Shown piece after piece: positions 1-11,206 of a stretch of 64,000 bases of DNA. Numbering within the stretch: the first letter of the stretch is position 1; each line of letters starts with the position of its first letter. The notes beneath the pieces were generated by a model. The model had not been told where the DNA came from. It did not search any database and saw nothing but the letters and a program-made list of their open reading frames with translations. The position numbers and the translations under genes are program-made. The stretch is from Paraescarpia echinospica. Taxonomy: Eukaryota > Annelida > Polychaeta > Sabellida > Siboglinidae. The stretch lies in NCBI GenBank assembly GCA_020002185.1, contig CM034537.1, positions 66,702,807 to 66,766,806 on the forward strand, written 5' to 3'.

Positions 1-83
1 TTTTTTATAATAGTTGCTTTGAGTGATGTACAGTACTTACAATTTTAAAACGGGGAAACTACGTTGCCTCGAAAATACGCTAG

Positions 84-145
84 CGCTATTCGCTATTCGC
101 TATTCGCTATTCGCTATTCGCTATTCGCTATTCGCTATTCGCTAT
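84..145. repeat. 7-bp tandem repeat (CGCTATT)n
   Basis: About nine head-to-tail copies of CGCTATT with almost no variation. A simple satellite with no coding meaning. Confidence 0.95.
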
Positions 146-338
146 ATACAGCAAAACACTAACAATAATATGCGATAAGTAAGCAAAGTTAGTTTATATT
201 GATGTATCTTAATCACCGAAATGTTCCTTTCACACGTGTATTTTATCCAACACAACGCATTCTTTTGTCGTTGCTCATAGTATCGTTTGTACATGTATAA
301 ACAAACAAAAGCCGGTCTAGCGCGAAATTTCGGCTTTT

Positions 339-1882
339 TCATGCGAGACGGTAATGCGGTGACCTCGGTTTACCTGAATGATCTCTTCGCTGTATCAATT
401 GCTGCCTACCAGCCCCGACTAGTTTGTGATCACGCCGCTCTGTCGCACTCTATCACAGAGAGTTACAAATAATTATAACACCGAACTATAGATCCATATC
501 ATATAATTTATAGGTCATTTCATTTATAGTTAAAACGCTTCACATAAAAAGCAGGGACAAAACAAACTATACTCATCTATCTGTGCATTTGAGATAAGAA
601 CGTCGACGTATGCAATGGTAAGCAACAAATGATTGTATCCCAAATACCACGTCAAATGTGTTTATGCGAACATATAATATCCAATTATACAACATGGCTA
701 GTATATCAACACATAAGAATAAATAGCAGAGGATATTTCCGAACACTTAATCAAGACCAATATTCTGGATTGCACTAACTCGTAAATTACAACACAATGT
801 ATTTAAGAACCAATTAACAAAATACCTCTTACTCTTTAAGTATCAGTGAAACTGGTATGTAATCAAAATGTACAAATTCTATATTTATGTAATGTATACT
901 TTATATATATATATATATATATATCTTAAGGTTAACATGGTAGAGTAGACTATGTATTCGTGTTCATAAACTATTCGGTGTGGTCCTCATCATATTTAGC
1001 CATGTCGAGTTTCTAATGGATCTCTGTGGTTGCGCTTCTATTTGTTTAATTATTAAATCAGATTGCAAACATGTTAAACATACATACATATATGTGTAAC
1101 TAAATAAGGTTTTGCTCTGTTCTGGTAGGATTACTATAATTGACATACGTACTTCAGCTGATTGTTTCGCAGAATGTGACGTGAGAAGACTTCTCAACTT
1201 GGTTATTAGCTCTCTCTCCGTCTTTGTCAGAAAACTTGATTTTCTAAAATAAAATGGATGCATATATCGAAAATCGATCATTTTCTATACTATAGTAATG
1301 TATATAACGTTGAAAAATGCAGATTGCAACAAATACTTTTCATATTGAGGTTAACGTAAGACTTTAGTCTCGTTGTTTTGTCACATGGCATGTTTTGAAC
1401 AGTAATGGTTTCTATCACGGTGATGGAATGTTGGAAACGGTGTTATGGAATGATATTGCACTATATAAGAACGCACCTTGTGTCATTGCCTTCACTTACT
1501 GTTGTATCACTATGTTTTCATTATAATTATTTAAAATTATAACTAATTGCCATTATTTATTATTACCATTATATGTAACTATCATTTTATAATTACTTGT
1601 CATTATCGCTTATTTCTATCACTAAAATGTCACGAATGTCGTCGTGTTCGTTATTCGTATTATCGTGTTTACTAAATAATCACATTATCAAGATCGTCGT
1701 CATGATTATCATTGTCATTATTAGCATTATTGTATCGTTGGTATAACCGTCATAATTTAAATAAAATAATGCTCTGATAACGAACTATATAACATTGCAA
1801 GTGCATACCCGCCCGGGCGACCTTGGACAGTGCACACCGCCAACACCGCGGCCACGACAGCCAGCACAAACAGCGACTTCAT
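339..1882 (-). CDS. Candidate small secreted-peptide gene, 3 exons (hypothetical)
   Basis: Seen: an ATG at 1882-1880 opens a typical signal peptide (MKSLFVLAVVAAVLAVCTVQG) and the exon ends at 1809 before a GTATGC donor, phase 2. A second exon 1153-1243 has a TTTTAG acceptor and a GTACGT donor. It restores the frame and encodes a basic, helix-prone stretch containing TERELITKLRSLL. A third exon 339-389 follows a GATACAG acceptor, starts with Arg-Arg, contains a GKPR motif and ends in TGA. All three phases fit, giving about 71 residues. The exon before the ATG may have an acceptor at 1900, making 1883-1899 untranslated leader. Inference: a secreted peptide or prohormone; dibasic and Gly-Lys sites would suit processing. 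I do not recognise the family. The signal-peptide exon is the strongest part; the linking of exons is a hypothesis, since acceptors and donors this short occur by chance. Confidence 0.3.
390..1152. other. AT-rich stretch, no gene seen
   Basis: Apart from a (TA)n run at about 899-924, nothing is recognised. It would be intron 2 of the candidate peptide gene if that model holds. Confidence 0.5.
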
Positions 1883-2093
1883 TCTGCTCGCCTCGCAACC
1901 TGCATAAATATACCGTACATCAATCAATCAATCAATAATAACCAAATAATAATAAATGATAGAGTGGACCACAAAGTATTCAACGATGGTGCAGGATTCA
2001 GATATGAAAATAAGTACTAGTGTTCTGGAAAGTGGGTGAACTGAATTGTACACTTATCTAAAATGTCATTTTACTTAATTGTAGATACACAGA
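1883..2093. other. Intergenic or upstream sequence
   Basis: Contains a short (AATC)n run near 1920. It would be the leader and upstream region of the candidate peptide gene. No promoter motif can be supported. Confidence 0.4.
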
Positions 2094-2099
2094 GTGTGG

Positions 2100-2140
<41 letters not shown>

Positions 2141-2245
2141 TGTGTGTGCGTGCGCGCGTGTGTGTGTCCGCGTGCGTGCGTGTGTTCGTGCACCCGTCCG
2201 AGTTTATGTGCGTGCATGCCTGCGTGTGCGTGTTCGCCTTGCATG
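2094..2245. repeat. (TG)n microsatellite, interrupted
   Basis: A pure TG run near 2115-2140 is flanked by variant TGTGCG and CGTGCG motifs. The long 'cysteine-valine' and 'threonine-histidine' reading frames here are artefacts of the repeat. Confidence 0.95.
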
Positions 2246-2451
2246 TTTATTGTACTTCTGTGCGTGCAGATTTCCGAGGCACGATGTGCAACACTCCCCA
2301 ACGTAGAACGTCGAGTATAATTGTTGACAACAACAGACTGTCCCGCCGGTGTCTGGGGATGAGAAAGGAGTGTGTAGAACGGACACAAGCGCCATCAGTC
2401 ACTTCGTTACCGCGTCCGTCCGCTGCCACGTCTCCCCCATTGCGACACGCT

Positions 2452-2473
2452 CGAGCACACACACACACACATG

Positions 2474-2502
<29 letters not shown>
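2452..2502. repeat. (CA)n microsatellite
   Basis: A CACACA run in opposite sense to the TG tract about 250 bp upstream, so the two could pair in single-stranded DNA or RNA. Confidence 0.95.
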
Positions 2503-2504
<2 letters not shown>

Positions 2505-2639
2505 ACGGTTGAAAGGATTCACAAGCGTCGTGGTTGTATTGTTCCCGTTGGACTGTTGGGAGTCATTGCAATGAGGGAGCAAGCAAGGGGCAGCGCACAC
2601 AATAGATACACCCCAGTGGTCAAGTAGCACTCAACGTCG

Positions 2640-4290
2640 TGTTGTCTGACACCACATGTGTAGGACATGCGCATTTGCAGCTATTTCCAGAATATCGTAA
2701 TTGGTTAACTGAGTTAAGTAAATAGGAATTACAATTAAATCAGCTCAATGCATATAAATCAGCCAGCGAACAATAGCGAGCAGGTTGCCACCAAGGCCGA
2801 GATGAATTGGCTACAATAAGCTCGCAACTGATGAAAGGGGAAGTGTTGGCTTAATCGGATTATGACTTATATACACCTGTATTACCTCTCCGGCTGATGA
2901 AACCTCCAACAAAATCACAATGGAAACAAAGTTCTAGCCTACAAATGCCACATTTGTATCAATGTCGCGTTACCAATGTCAAATGAATAATCACTTATGA
3001 ACATTGTCACAAATGAAATGAAATCTATGAACAAGGTAAGAAGAGACATTATCAGAAACAAGTACATAAGAGATATCGTGGGAACACGACCAGTCCTTCA
3101 TTATATAGACAAATAAAGAACAACATTGTATGGACACTATGCCAGGGTGCTCCCAAATTAACCGTATGGATACAGAACAAACGGGCCACCGCAATAACAC
3201 GGAGTCCATGTTCGTGGTCTGCAGATCTGTACGTATGCTGTATGTGCAAGAGGTTCCTGGTGGAAGTGAGGACAACAGATCTTGGTTCATCTCCTTCTCC
3301 GTTCTGTTCTGCCGCTTCCGCGTCCCATTTCGTATCCGTGTGACGCGAAATAGGCTGTTAACTGGTGGATTTGGTGGCGCCGAAGTGGGTGGTCGGCATC
3401 CAAGTCATCCTACTTGTTGATGTCGATGTAGCCTATTCAAATATTTATTAATTGTATTTTTATACATTTTTCTCTTTCTCTTCAGCGAAGTTGGTTTGCA
3501 TTTAGGCATTGCCTCAAAGCGTGTGCGTCCGTCTGTTGACAATTTTAACAATGTATGCTGAGAATGGCTAGCCCATTTCTTTTGACTTGACTTTGAGCTC
3601 GGGTCCTCGGCTATTTTGGCGCAACAGAAACTCTAAAATTGTATTGTGTGTAGACGGTAAATTAGAGTAAGTTAATCAGCATACCCCGTTGTTGTGCCTC
3701 ATGTGTCTAGCAAGATCGAAGGTCAATCAAAAAACTTCCAAAATACATTGTCATTTGAAAATGCTGCATTTACTTTATAAAAATCAGTTACGAGTTGGAG
3801 ATGCCTCACTTCTGAAGCATTTACATACAACTAATTTGATATATCAAAAGTACGTTTTAAATGTGATGCAAATCATATACATTGGTCTTTCAAAATGCAT
3901 CTAAACAAGTCCGTATTGGACTACATTACATTAATCAATTTAACATTTATATGAAATGTGTTAAATGAACAAACGATTTACGTGATTTATGCACGTGCAA
4001 GAGTAAAGGTATTCGCACTGTGTGCAGAACTTGGGCTAAAATATTAATTACTTTATTTTAGCAGACTAGCCTAAACCTGCCCAGAAATACATTCTCTTTG
4101 AAAAAAAAATTGTTATCCGTCTTAGCATAAAACTCCATGTTCGTGCAGGTTCATCTTACAAATAAAATAAAATATAATTTATGTATACACCACACATCTC
4201 TACAAAGCCGATTCAGGGGTGTTTACAAACTTTCCTTGCATCTATATGCGAATACCTTTCGGGTGCAATTTTACAACCTGATTTCTTATA
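2640..4290. other. Unannotated, AT-rich, no gene seen
   Basis: Open frames here are short and lack protein-like composition or splice context. No repeat shared with the rest of the window was recognised. It ends where the duplicated block begins near 4296. Confidence 0.5.
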
Positions 4291-5029
4291 GACCTGTAAC
4301 TGTGGTTAAATAAAACTAACTACACACAGTTGCAAACACGACAGGAAACATCGCAACCAACATTGCCAGAGTACAAACTGTCTAAGCTGGGAAACATTGA
4401 GAATAACGTTTATTCGTATGACAACTAGTCGGTATTCTCATAATAACTGTTCACATAAACAATTTAACTGAATCAAAGTCGATATCTTTGCTCACTACAT
4501 CTCTTGTATAATAACACAAGCCCTTCTATGTACACAAAAAAGCAAAACATGGAATTTGTTTTCCTTTATAAGTTCGTCTAAGCTTACTTGAGATGTCGTG
4601 CCTCTGTTCTACTGTTCGATGGAATGCCGCTGACAATACCAGCAACGCCCTCTCTATTTATAAAGACCTCTATATAGCTCACGAAGCAACAACCGTTATG
4701 TCCACCCAAAGGTTCACAGCGGTGATGCTTCATGGTCTAGTGGACATGGTTATGTCAGTCCTACCGACTATTGCCATCTCACAAGGAAGCAATCATCAAT
4801 ACGCGTTTGCTGGGCTATTTGTGTCATGACCAACACAACCTGACTTATTGAACTCTCTTGTAGACCACAATATTGTGGTTAAGTAACGTACACCTAACGC
4901 AACCCGCAACGATATTTGTTCTGTGTTCCTGCTGTCCATGCTCTTGGGGACTTTGACAGTCTGTCTTCGCTACTTTCATTTTCATTTGTATTTTTCAAGC
5001 CAATCTTTTATCTTAGTTCCTTTATCTCC

Positions 5030-5104
5030 CCCCCCTCTCTCTCTCTCTCTCTCCCTCTCCCTCTCCCTCTCCCTCTCCCTCTCCCTCTCCCTCTCCCTCT
5101 CCCC
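5030..5104. repeat. (CT)n / (CCCTCT)n tract
   Basis: A pyrimidine run of CTCTCT followed by CCCTCT hexamers. The corresponding place in copy 2 (9703-10000) is a much longer tract. Confidence 0.95.
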
Positions 5105-5105
5105 C

Positions 5106-5335
5106 TCCCCTATAATTCTATATGAAATATGCTATAGGAAACATGACATGATTTTTGCGCAATTCTGCAGAATATTCTATACAATGCTTTAGAATTTACT
5201 GTGAGTGTAGAAAATGTATAGAATTCTATATAAAATTGCACACAAATGCTGTCGAAAATTTCCTATAACATATAGTTTATAGAATTAAATAGATTTTCTA
5301 TAGAATTATGTAGAATTATGTAGTATGTTTTGGTA
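5106..5335. repeat. AT-rich insert with repeated TATAGAATT motifs
   Basis: The motif TATAGAATT/AATTCTATA occurs many times in both orientations, giving strong self-complementarity. The segment is absent from the equivalent place in copy 2, so it is probably a small insertion (MITE-like) specific to copy 1. The family is not recognised. Confidence 0.4.
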
Positions 5336-6366
5336 AGGAACGTGTTCTTTCTTCTGACAACGACTGGCACTGCACAACATCAACACCACATCATAGGACA
5401 GAACGCATGTTCATTACTATTTAACGAATAATATTAATAATGTTAACAAAGGCTCACGTGCAGAATACCTAAACATCATACTCACGCACCTTTGGGAAGT
5501 CTCAGTGAAACCTTTGCTTGAAATTAGTTTTGCGTGTGCACTCGAAAGCGATGTCCTCCAGTTCAGTCTGCGCTCGTTCTCGGCCTTGCTTCTTGTCGAC
5601 AGGAAAACACCGCCGGTAAGAGTGCCGAGTCAGCTAGACCGACTTGTTTATAAAGGCCTAGATGCTGACGGGTTCTGTGTTGCGCAACGAAGGCGTCAGC
5701 CAAGCGTGTCGGGATTGCCCCGCCACCTCAGTTGCTTTAACGATCCTTTCAATGGGGCTAGCTTAGTTTGGTCGAATCAAAGTGCAATTTGACAAACACG
5801 GCATTACAAAGCGGGCGTCACGACGGATTTAAACATTGCTTCATGCTGCGTCGAAGCTGAGAGAAACCTACGTAATGACCAACAGAATCCTTGGAGGCAG
5901 TGGCTACTAATGGGTCATTTCATACTGCTAATTAACGGTATGACAATACTTGCTTAATTGCATCTATGTTTAGACTATCTACCCTGAGTTGGTTACGCGT
6001 GGGATTTTGGAGTGAGATATCTTTTACAACTTTCAGAAACCAGACAGGATCAGTCTAATGAACGTATGCTGTAGCTACCTATACGTATATTGTACTATTC
6101 ATCAAGGATATACTTCTGATGAAGCATACATTAATAGAAAAATAAGAACATTATTTGTACATAGCAATATTATATTTTGTACATGTTATTCATTAAATGT
6201 TAAACTCCCATTGTATCGGACACATTGTTCACTAATGGATTCTGTGCAACTGTGCTGGAATTATAATAAATCCAGTACTACTAAATTACATGTGACTTCA
6301 CACATTGTTTTGAAGTTGTTCTTTTATGTATCTAAATTTGAAAGTACTAGTCTTCTATGCACCCCC

Positions 6367-7948
6367 TCGACACCTCCAGAACATCCAACACTACCACCAT
6401 TCGACACAAAACATTCTCCAACACTACCACCATTCGACACAGAACATTCTCCAACACTACCACCATTCGACACAGAACATTCTCCAACACTACCACCATT
6501 CGACACAGAACATTCTCCAACACTACCACCATTCGACACAGAACATTCTCCAACACTACCACCATTCGACACAGAACATTCTCCAACACTACCACCATTC
6601 GACACAGAACATTCTCCAACACTACCACCATTCGACACAGAACATTCTCCAACACTACCACCATTCGACACAGAACATTCTCCAACACTACCACCATTCG
6701 ACACAGAACATTCTCCAACACTACCACCATTCGACACAGAACATTCTCCAACACTACCACCATTCGACACAGAACATTCTCCAACACTACCACCATTCGA
6801 CACAGAACATTCTCCAACACTACCACCATTCGACACAGAACATTCTCCAACACTACCACCATTCGACACAGAACATTCTCCAACACTACCACCATTCGAC
6901 ACAGAACATTCTCCAACACTACCACCATTCGACACAGAACATTCTCCAACACTACCACCATTCGACACAGAACATTCTCCAACACTACCACCATTCGACA
7001 CAGAACATTCTCCAACACTACCACCATTCGACACATAACATTCTCCAACACTACCACCATTCGACACAGAACATTCTCCAACACTACCACCATTCGACAA
7101 AGAACATTCTCCAACACTACCACCATTCGACACAGAACATTCTCCAACACTACCACCATTCGACACAGAACATTCTCCAACACTACCACCATTCGACACA
7201 GAACATTCTCCAACACTACCACCATTCGACACAGAACATTCTCCAACACTACCACCATTCGACACAGAACATTCTCCAACACTACCACCATTCGACACAG
7301 AACATTCTCCAACACTACCACCATTCGACACAGAACATTCTCCAACACTACCACCATTCGACACAGAACATTCTCCAACACTACCACCATTCGACACAGA
7401 ACATTCTCCAACACTACCACCATTCGACACAGAACATTCTCCAACACTACCACCATTCGACACAGAACATTCTCCAACACTACCACCATTCGACACAGAA
7501 CATTCTCCAACACTACCACCATTCGACACAGAACATTCTCCAACACTACCACCATTCGACACAGAACATTCTCCAACACTACCACCATTCGACACAGAAC
7601 ATTCTCCAACACTACCACCATTCGACACAGAACATTCTCCAACACTACCACCATTCGACACAGAACATTCTCCAACACTACCACCATTCGACACATAACA
7701 TTCTCCAACACTACCACCATTCGAAACAGAACATTCTCCAACACTACCACCATTCGACACAGAACATTCTTCAACACTACCACCATTCGACACAGAACAT
7801 TCTCCAACACTACCACTATTCGACACAGAACATTCTCCAACACTACCGCCATCCGACACAGAACATTCTCCAACACTACCGCCATTCGACACAGAACATT
7901 CTCCAACACTACACCCTCTCGACACAAAAAAATCTCCAACACTACCCA
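6367..7948. repeat. 33-bp minisatellite, about 48 units
   Basis: The unit reads CCACCATTCGACACAGAACA then TTCTCCAACACTA. Central units are almost identical; units at both ends are degenerate (CCTCGACACAAAA on the right), as expected of unequal exchange. As 33 is a multiple of three and the unit lacks stops in most frames, several 530-570-codon frames run through it on both strands (11-residue periods PTLPPFDTEHS forward, SVGECSVSNGG reverse). A few units carry TAACAT or other single changes. No start context, signal peptide, splice site or conserved flank supports translation, and copy 2 keeps only about three units. Confidence 0.97.
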
Positions 7949-7956
7949 CAATACTA

Positions 7957-8600
7957 CACAGCTAAATTATTACACCTAGCGTATAAACACATTGATGCAG
8001 GGAAATGCCCGATTTTGCATAACGTAAATGTCGAACAACGTCTCGTTTGCATTTAAAAGCAATACGGCTGCGAGGATTAGTGCTTGTGAAGCGAACTGTC
8101 ACAGTTAACCTGCTGGTGTTTGTCAATCTCTCCTGACTAATTTTCTGTATCTGTTCAAGCCATCGGCCCAACAACATGTGCTACCTGTGGCTTCTTCTGT
8201 CTCAAACGACGTTGACATGCAACGATACACCTTTCGAAAATTGATTGATATGAGTTATGTGCGTGTTATGCACTAAGAAAAGTCATATTTGATCAATATG
8301 GTTATGAAGTTGTGAAGTTTTGCGTTGTGGGCCTTATTTTTCTGCGGCAACATCTTACAAGCATGATCATCAGTGCTAAAGGAAAGGTATTAAAACAGTA
8401 TAGCCCGCCGCCGGATTAGCATTCGATTAGATGTGTGCAGTGATTTTAAAAGCGAACTTATTTTGCTTAAATATCTTCTTTCATCAACACTATCTATATA
8501 TCAGGCACTAAATGTGTGAATCGCCGTTTTGGAATTGGTTACTGGTCGTGAAAATACATTTCTCTTGCAACTGTCGCAGTGTCAATAGCATGCAATCCGC
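7957..8600. repeat. Non-coding part of the duplicated block, uninterrupted copy
   Basis: This copy is continuous. The same sequence at 16368-25800 is split by three retroelement insertions, so this copy shows what each insertion site looked like before. It has no coding frame of note and directly precedes an endonuclease fragment. Confidence 0.75.
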
Positions 8601-8938
8601 ACACATAATTTGATTCGACTTACACACGATTGCCCATTTGCTGCAACACTTGGGCTGTTGAACGTAAGATCTCTACGAAATAAAGCTGATTTTATCACTG
8701 ATTATATCAGTAGAAACGACATGGACATTCTCTGCCTGACTGAGACATGGTTGTCCAGTAGTGGTGAAGCTCTTATCTCGGCGATTACCCAACCCGCGGT
8801 TACAATCTTACGATCTTCCGCGAGGTGATCGGCGGGGTGGTGGAGTTGGGGTCTTCTTTAAGACCTCTTTCCACCTTTCATTATCAAAACCTTGGCATGC
8901 GGATTCATTCGAATGTCTTGAATTGATGTTACTGCGGA
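8600..8938 (+). pseudogene. Non-LTR retrotransposon endonuclease fragment (family A)
   Basis: The translation contains LLNVRSLRNKADFITDYI, DILCLTETWL and, after a frameshift near 8800, RGGGVGVFFKTSFHLSLS. This matches the start of the apurinic-type endonuclease/exonuclease/phosphatase domain of the longer minus-strand copy at 58178-59404 and the plus-strand copy at 25790-27030. It is cut off at 8938, the duplication junction, so only about the first 110 residues remain. A dead fragment. Confidence 0.85.
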
Positions 8939-9702
8939 CTGTGATTAACTAAACAAACTACACACACTTGCCAACACAATAGCAAACATCGCAGCCAAGT
9001 GTACCAGAGTACAGACTGTCTTAGATAGCTGAGAAACATTGCGGACAACACTTATTCGCATGACAACCAGTTGGAACTCTTCACCTAAACAATTAATAAC
9101 TTAATCAATGTTGATATATATGTTCACTATATCTCATGTATGATAATACAAACCCTTCACGAAAAAAACAAAATGCGGAATATGTTTTCCTTTATATGTT
9201 CGTCTAACCTTACTTCAGATGTCCATGCCTCTGTTATGTTGTTCGATGGAACGCCGCAATCATTACCAGCAGCGCCTACTCTATTTATGTAGACCTTTAT
9301 ACAGTTCACGAACCAACAACCGTTAGGTCCATCCAAATGTCCACAGCGGATGACCTTCCCATTATGTCTCAAAATAAAAGAATCTTATTAGGGAAGTTAG
9401 TGCATTGATACTGCGGTGCTGTTTCATGGTCCGGTGGGTATGGTTATGCCAGTCCTACCGACTATTGCCATCTCACAAAGGGGCAATCCTCAATACGCGT
9501 TTTGGAGCTATTTGTGTCATGGCCAACACATTCTGACTTCTTGAACTCTCTCGTAGACCAAAATACGTAAACCTTACGCAACCCGCAACGAAACTTGTTC
9601 AATGTTCCTGCTTTCCATGATCTTGAAGACTTTGACAGTCTGTGTTCGCTACTTTCATCTTCAGGTGGTTTTTCAATCCAATCTCTTCTCCTAATTCCTT
9701 CA

Positions 9703-9704
9703 TC

Positions 9705-9771
<67 letters not shown>

Positions 9772-9920
9772 GTCTCTCTCTCTCTCTCTCACTTTCTCTC
9801 TCTCTCCCTCCCTCCCTCCCCCTCTCTCTCCGCACCCTCTCTCTTTATCTGTATGTCTCACTCTCTCTCTCCCTCTCTCTCTCCCCCCTCTCTCTCTCTC
9901 CCTCCCTCCCTCCCTCCCTC

Positions 9921-9986
<66 letters not shown>

Positions 9987-10000
9987 CTTCCTCCCTCCCC
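9703..10000. repeat. Long (CT)n / (CCCTCC)n tract
   Basis: Nearly pure pyrimidine on the plus strand. The Leu-Ser and Arg-Glu reading frames through it are artefacts. Confidence 0.97.
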
Positions 10001-10009
10001 TCGAGCTTT

Positions 10010-10412
<403 letters not shown>

Positions 10413-11206
10413 AAGTGACGTATCTTCTGTGACTGACATATTCACGATCAAGGAGGTACATGTGTATGCTATCTCTTTCAGTGTGTCCTCACAATAAGCT
10501 ATAATTTTCATATTATGTCTGTTTGAGAAAAAAAAAACAGTGTGACACACAGTGCGTATTTATGGGCATTATACATTTGATGTTATTCCTGTATAACGTG
10601 GTTTCCAACTATATTTCAGTATTGAAAACGAATGGGTGATTATTAGCTTGCCCGTCACCCTTCTGAGATCCTAGACACGCCACCGACGCCACGACAGAAA
10701 ACACCGTCGGTAAGAGTCCCGAGTCAGGACGACTTGTTTATAAAGACCTAGATGCTGACGGGTTCCGTGTTGCGCAATGAAGACGTCGATCAACCAAGCG
10801 TGCCGGGATTGCCCCGCCACCTCAGTTGCTTTAACGATCCTTTCAGTGGGGCTCGGTCGCTTTGGTCGAATCAAAGTGCAATTCCCTGACATTTACACCA
10901 TACAAACACGGCATTGCAATTACAAAGATTCAAACATTGTTTCATGCTACGTCGAAGTTGAGTGAAACACACGTAATGACCAATAGAATCATTGGTGGCA
11001 GTGGCTACTAATGGGTCAATTTACTAATTAACGGCATGGCAATATTTGCTTAATTGCATTTATGTATAGACTATCTACCTTGAGTTGGTTATGCACGCGT
11101 GTTATTTGGAGTGAGATATCTTTTTAAAAGTGTCAGAAACCTGACAGAAACAGCGTAATGAACGTGTGTTGTAGCTACCTATAAATATCTTGGACACTTC
11201 ATCACG

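Larger units (their letters stand above)
4296..8938. repeat. Tandem segmental duplication, copy 1
   Basis: This 4.6-kb block recurs in the same order from 8938 onwards. Matching segments (copy 1 / copy 2): 4296-5030 / 8938-9700; CT tract 5030-5104 / 9703-10000; 5590-6110 / 10690-11205; 6181-6345 / 13895-14035; 33-bp array 6367-7948 / 14060-14165; 7957-8205 / 16368-16455 plus 18600-18746; 8215-8400 / 22675-22715 and 23180-23300; 8445-8840 / 23430-23560 plus 25790-26060. Identity by eye is high but with many indels, so the event is not very recent. Copy 1 stops abruptly inside an endonuclease fragment exactly where copy 2 begins, as expected of a tandem duplication. Confidence 0.85.

Noticed and set aside
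2063..2630. Cys-Val rich or His-Thr rich proteins
   Set aside because: Translations of TG/CA microsatellites; the same applies at 21503-21855, 41195-41708 and 44830-45285.
2829..2900. CTGATGAAA strings as hammerhead ribozymes
   Set aside because: No stem II or closing stems around these strings.
6367..7948. CRISPR-like array
   Set aside because: Units abut with no unique spacers, and the DNA is eukaryotic.
6324..8056. Long open frames of 534-576 codons through the 33-bp array
   Set aside because: They arise because the unit is a multiple of three and lacks stops; frames are open on both strands, with no start context, splice sites or conservation.
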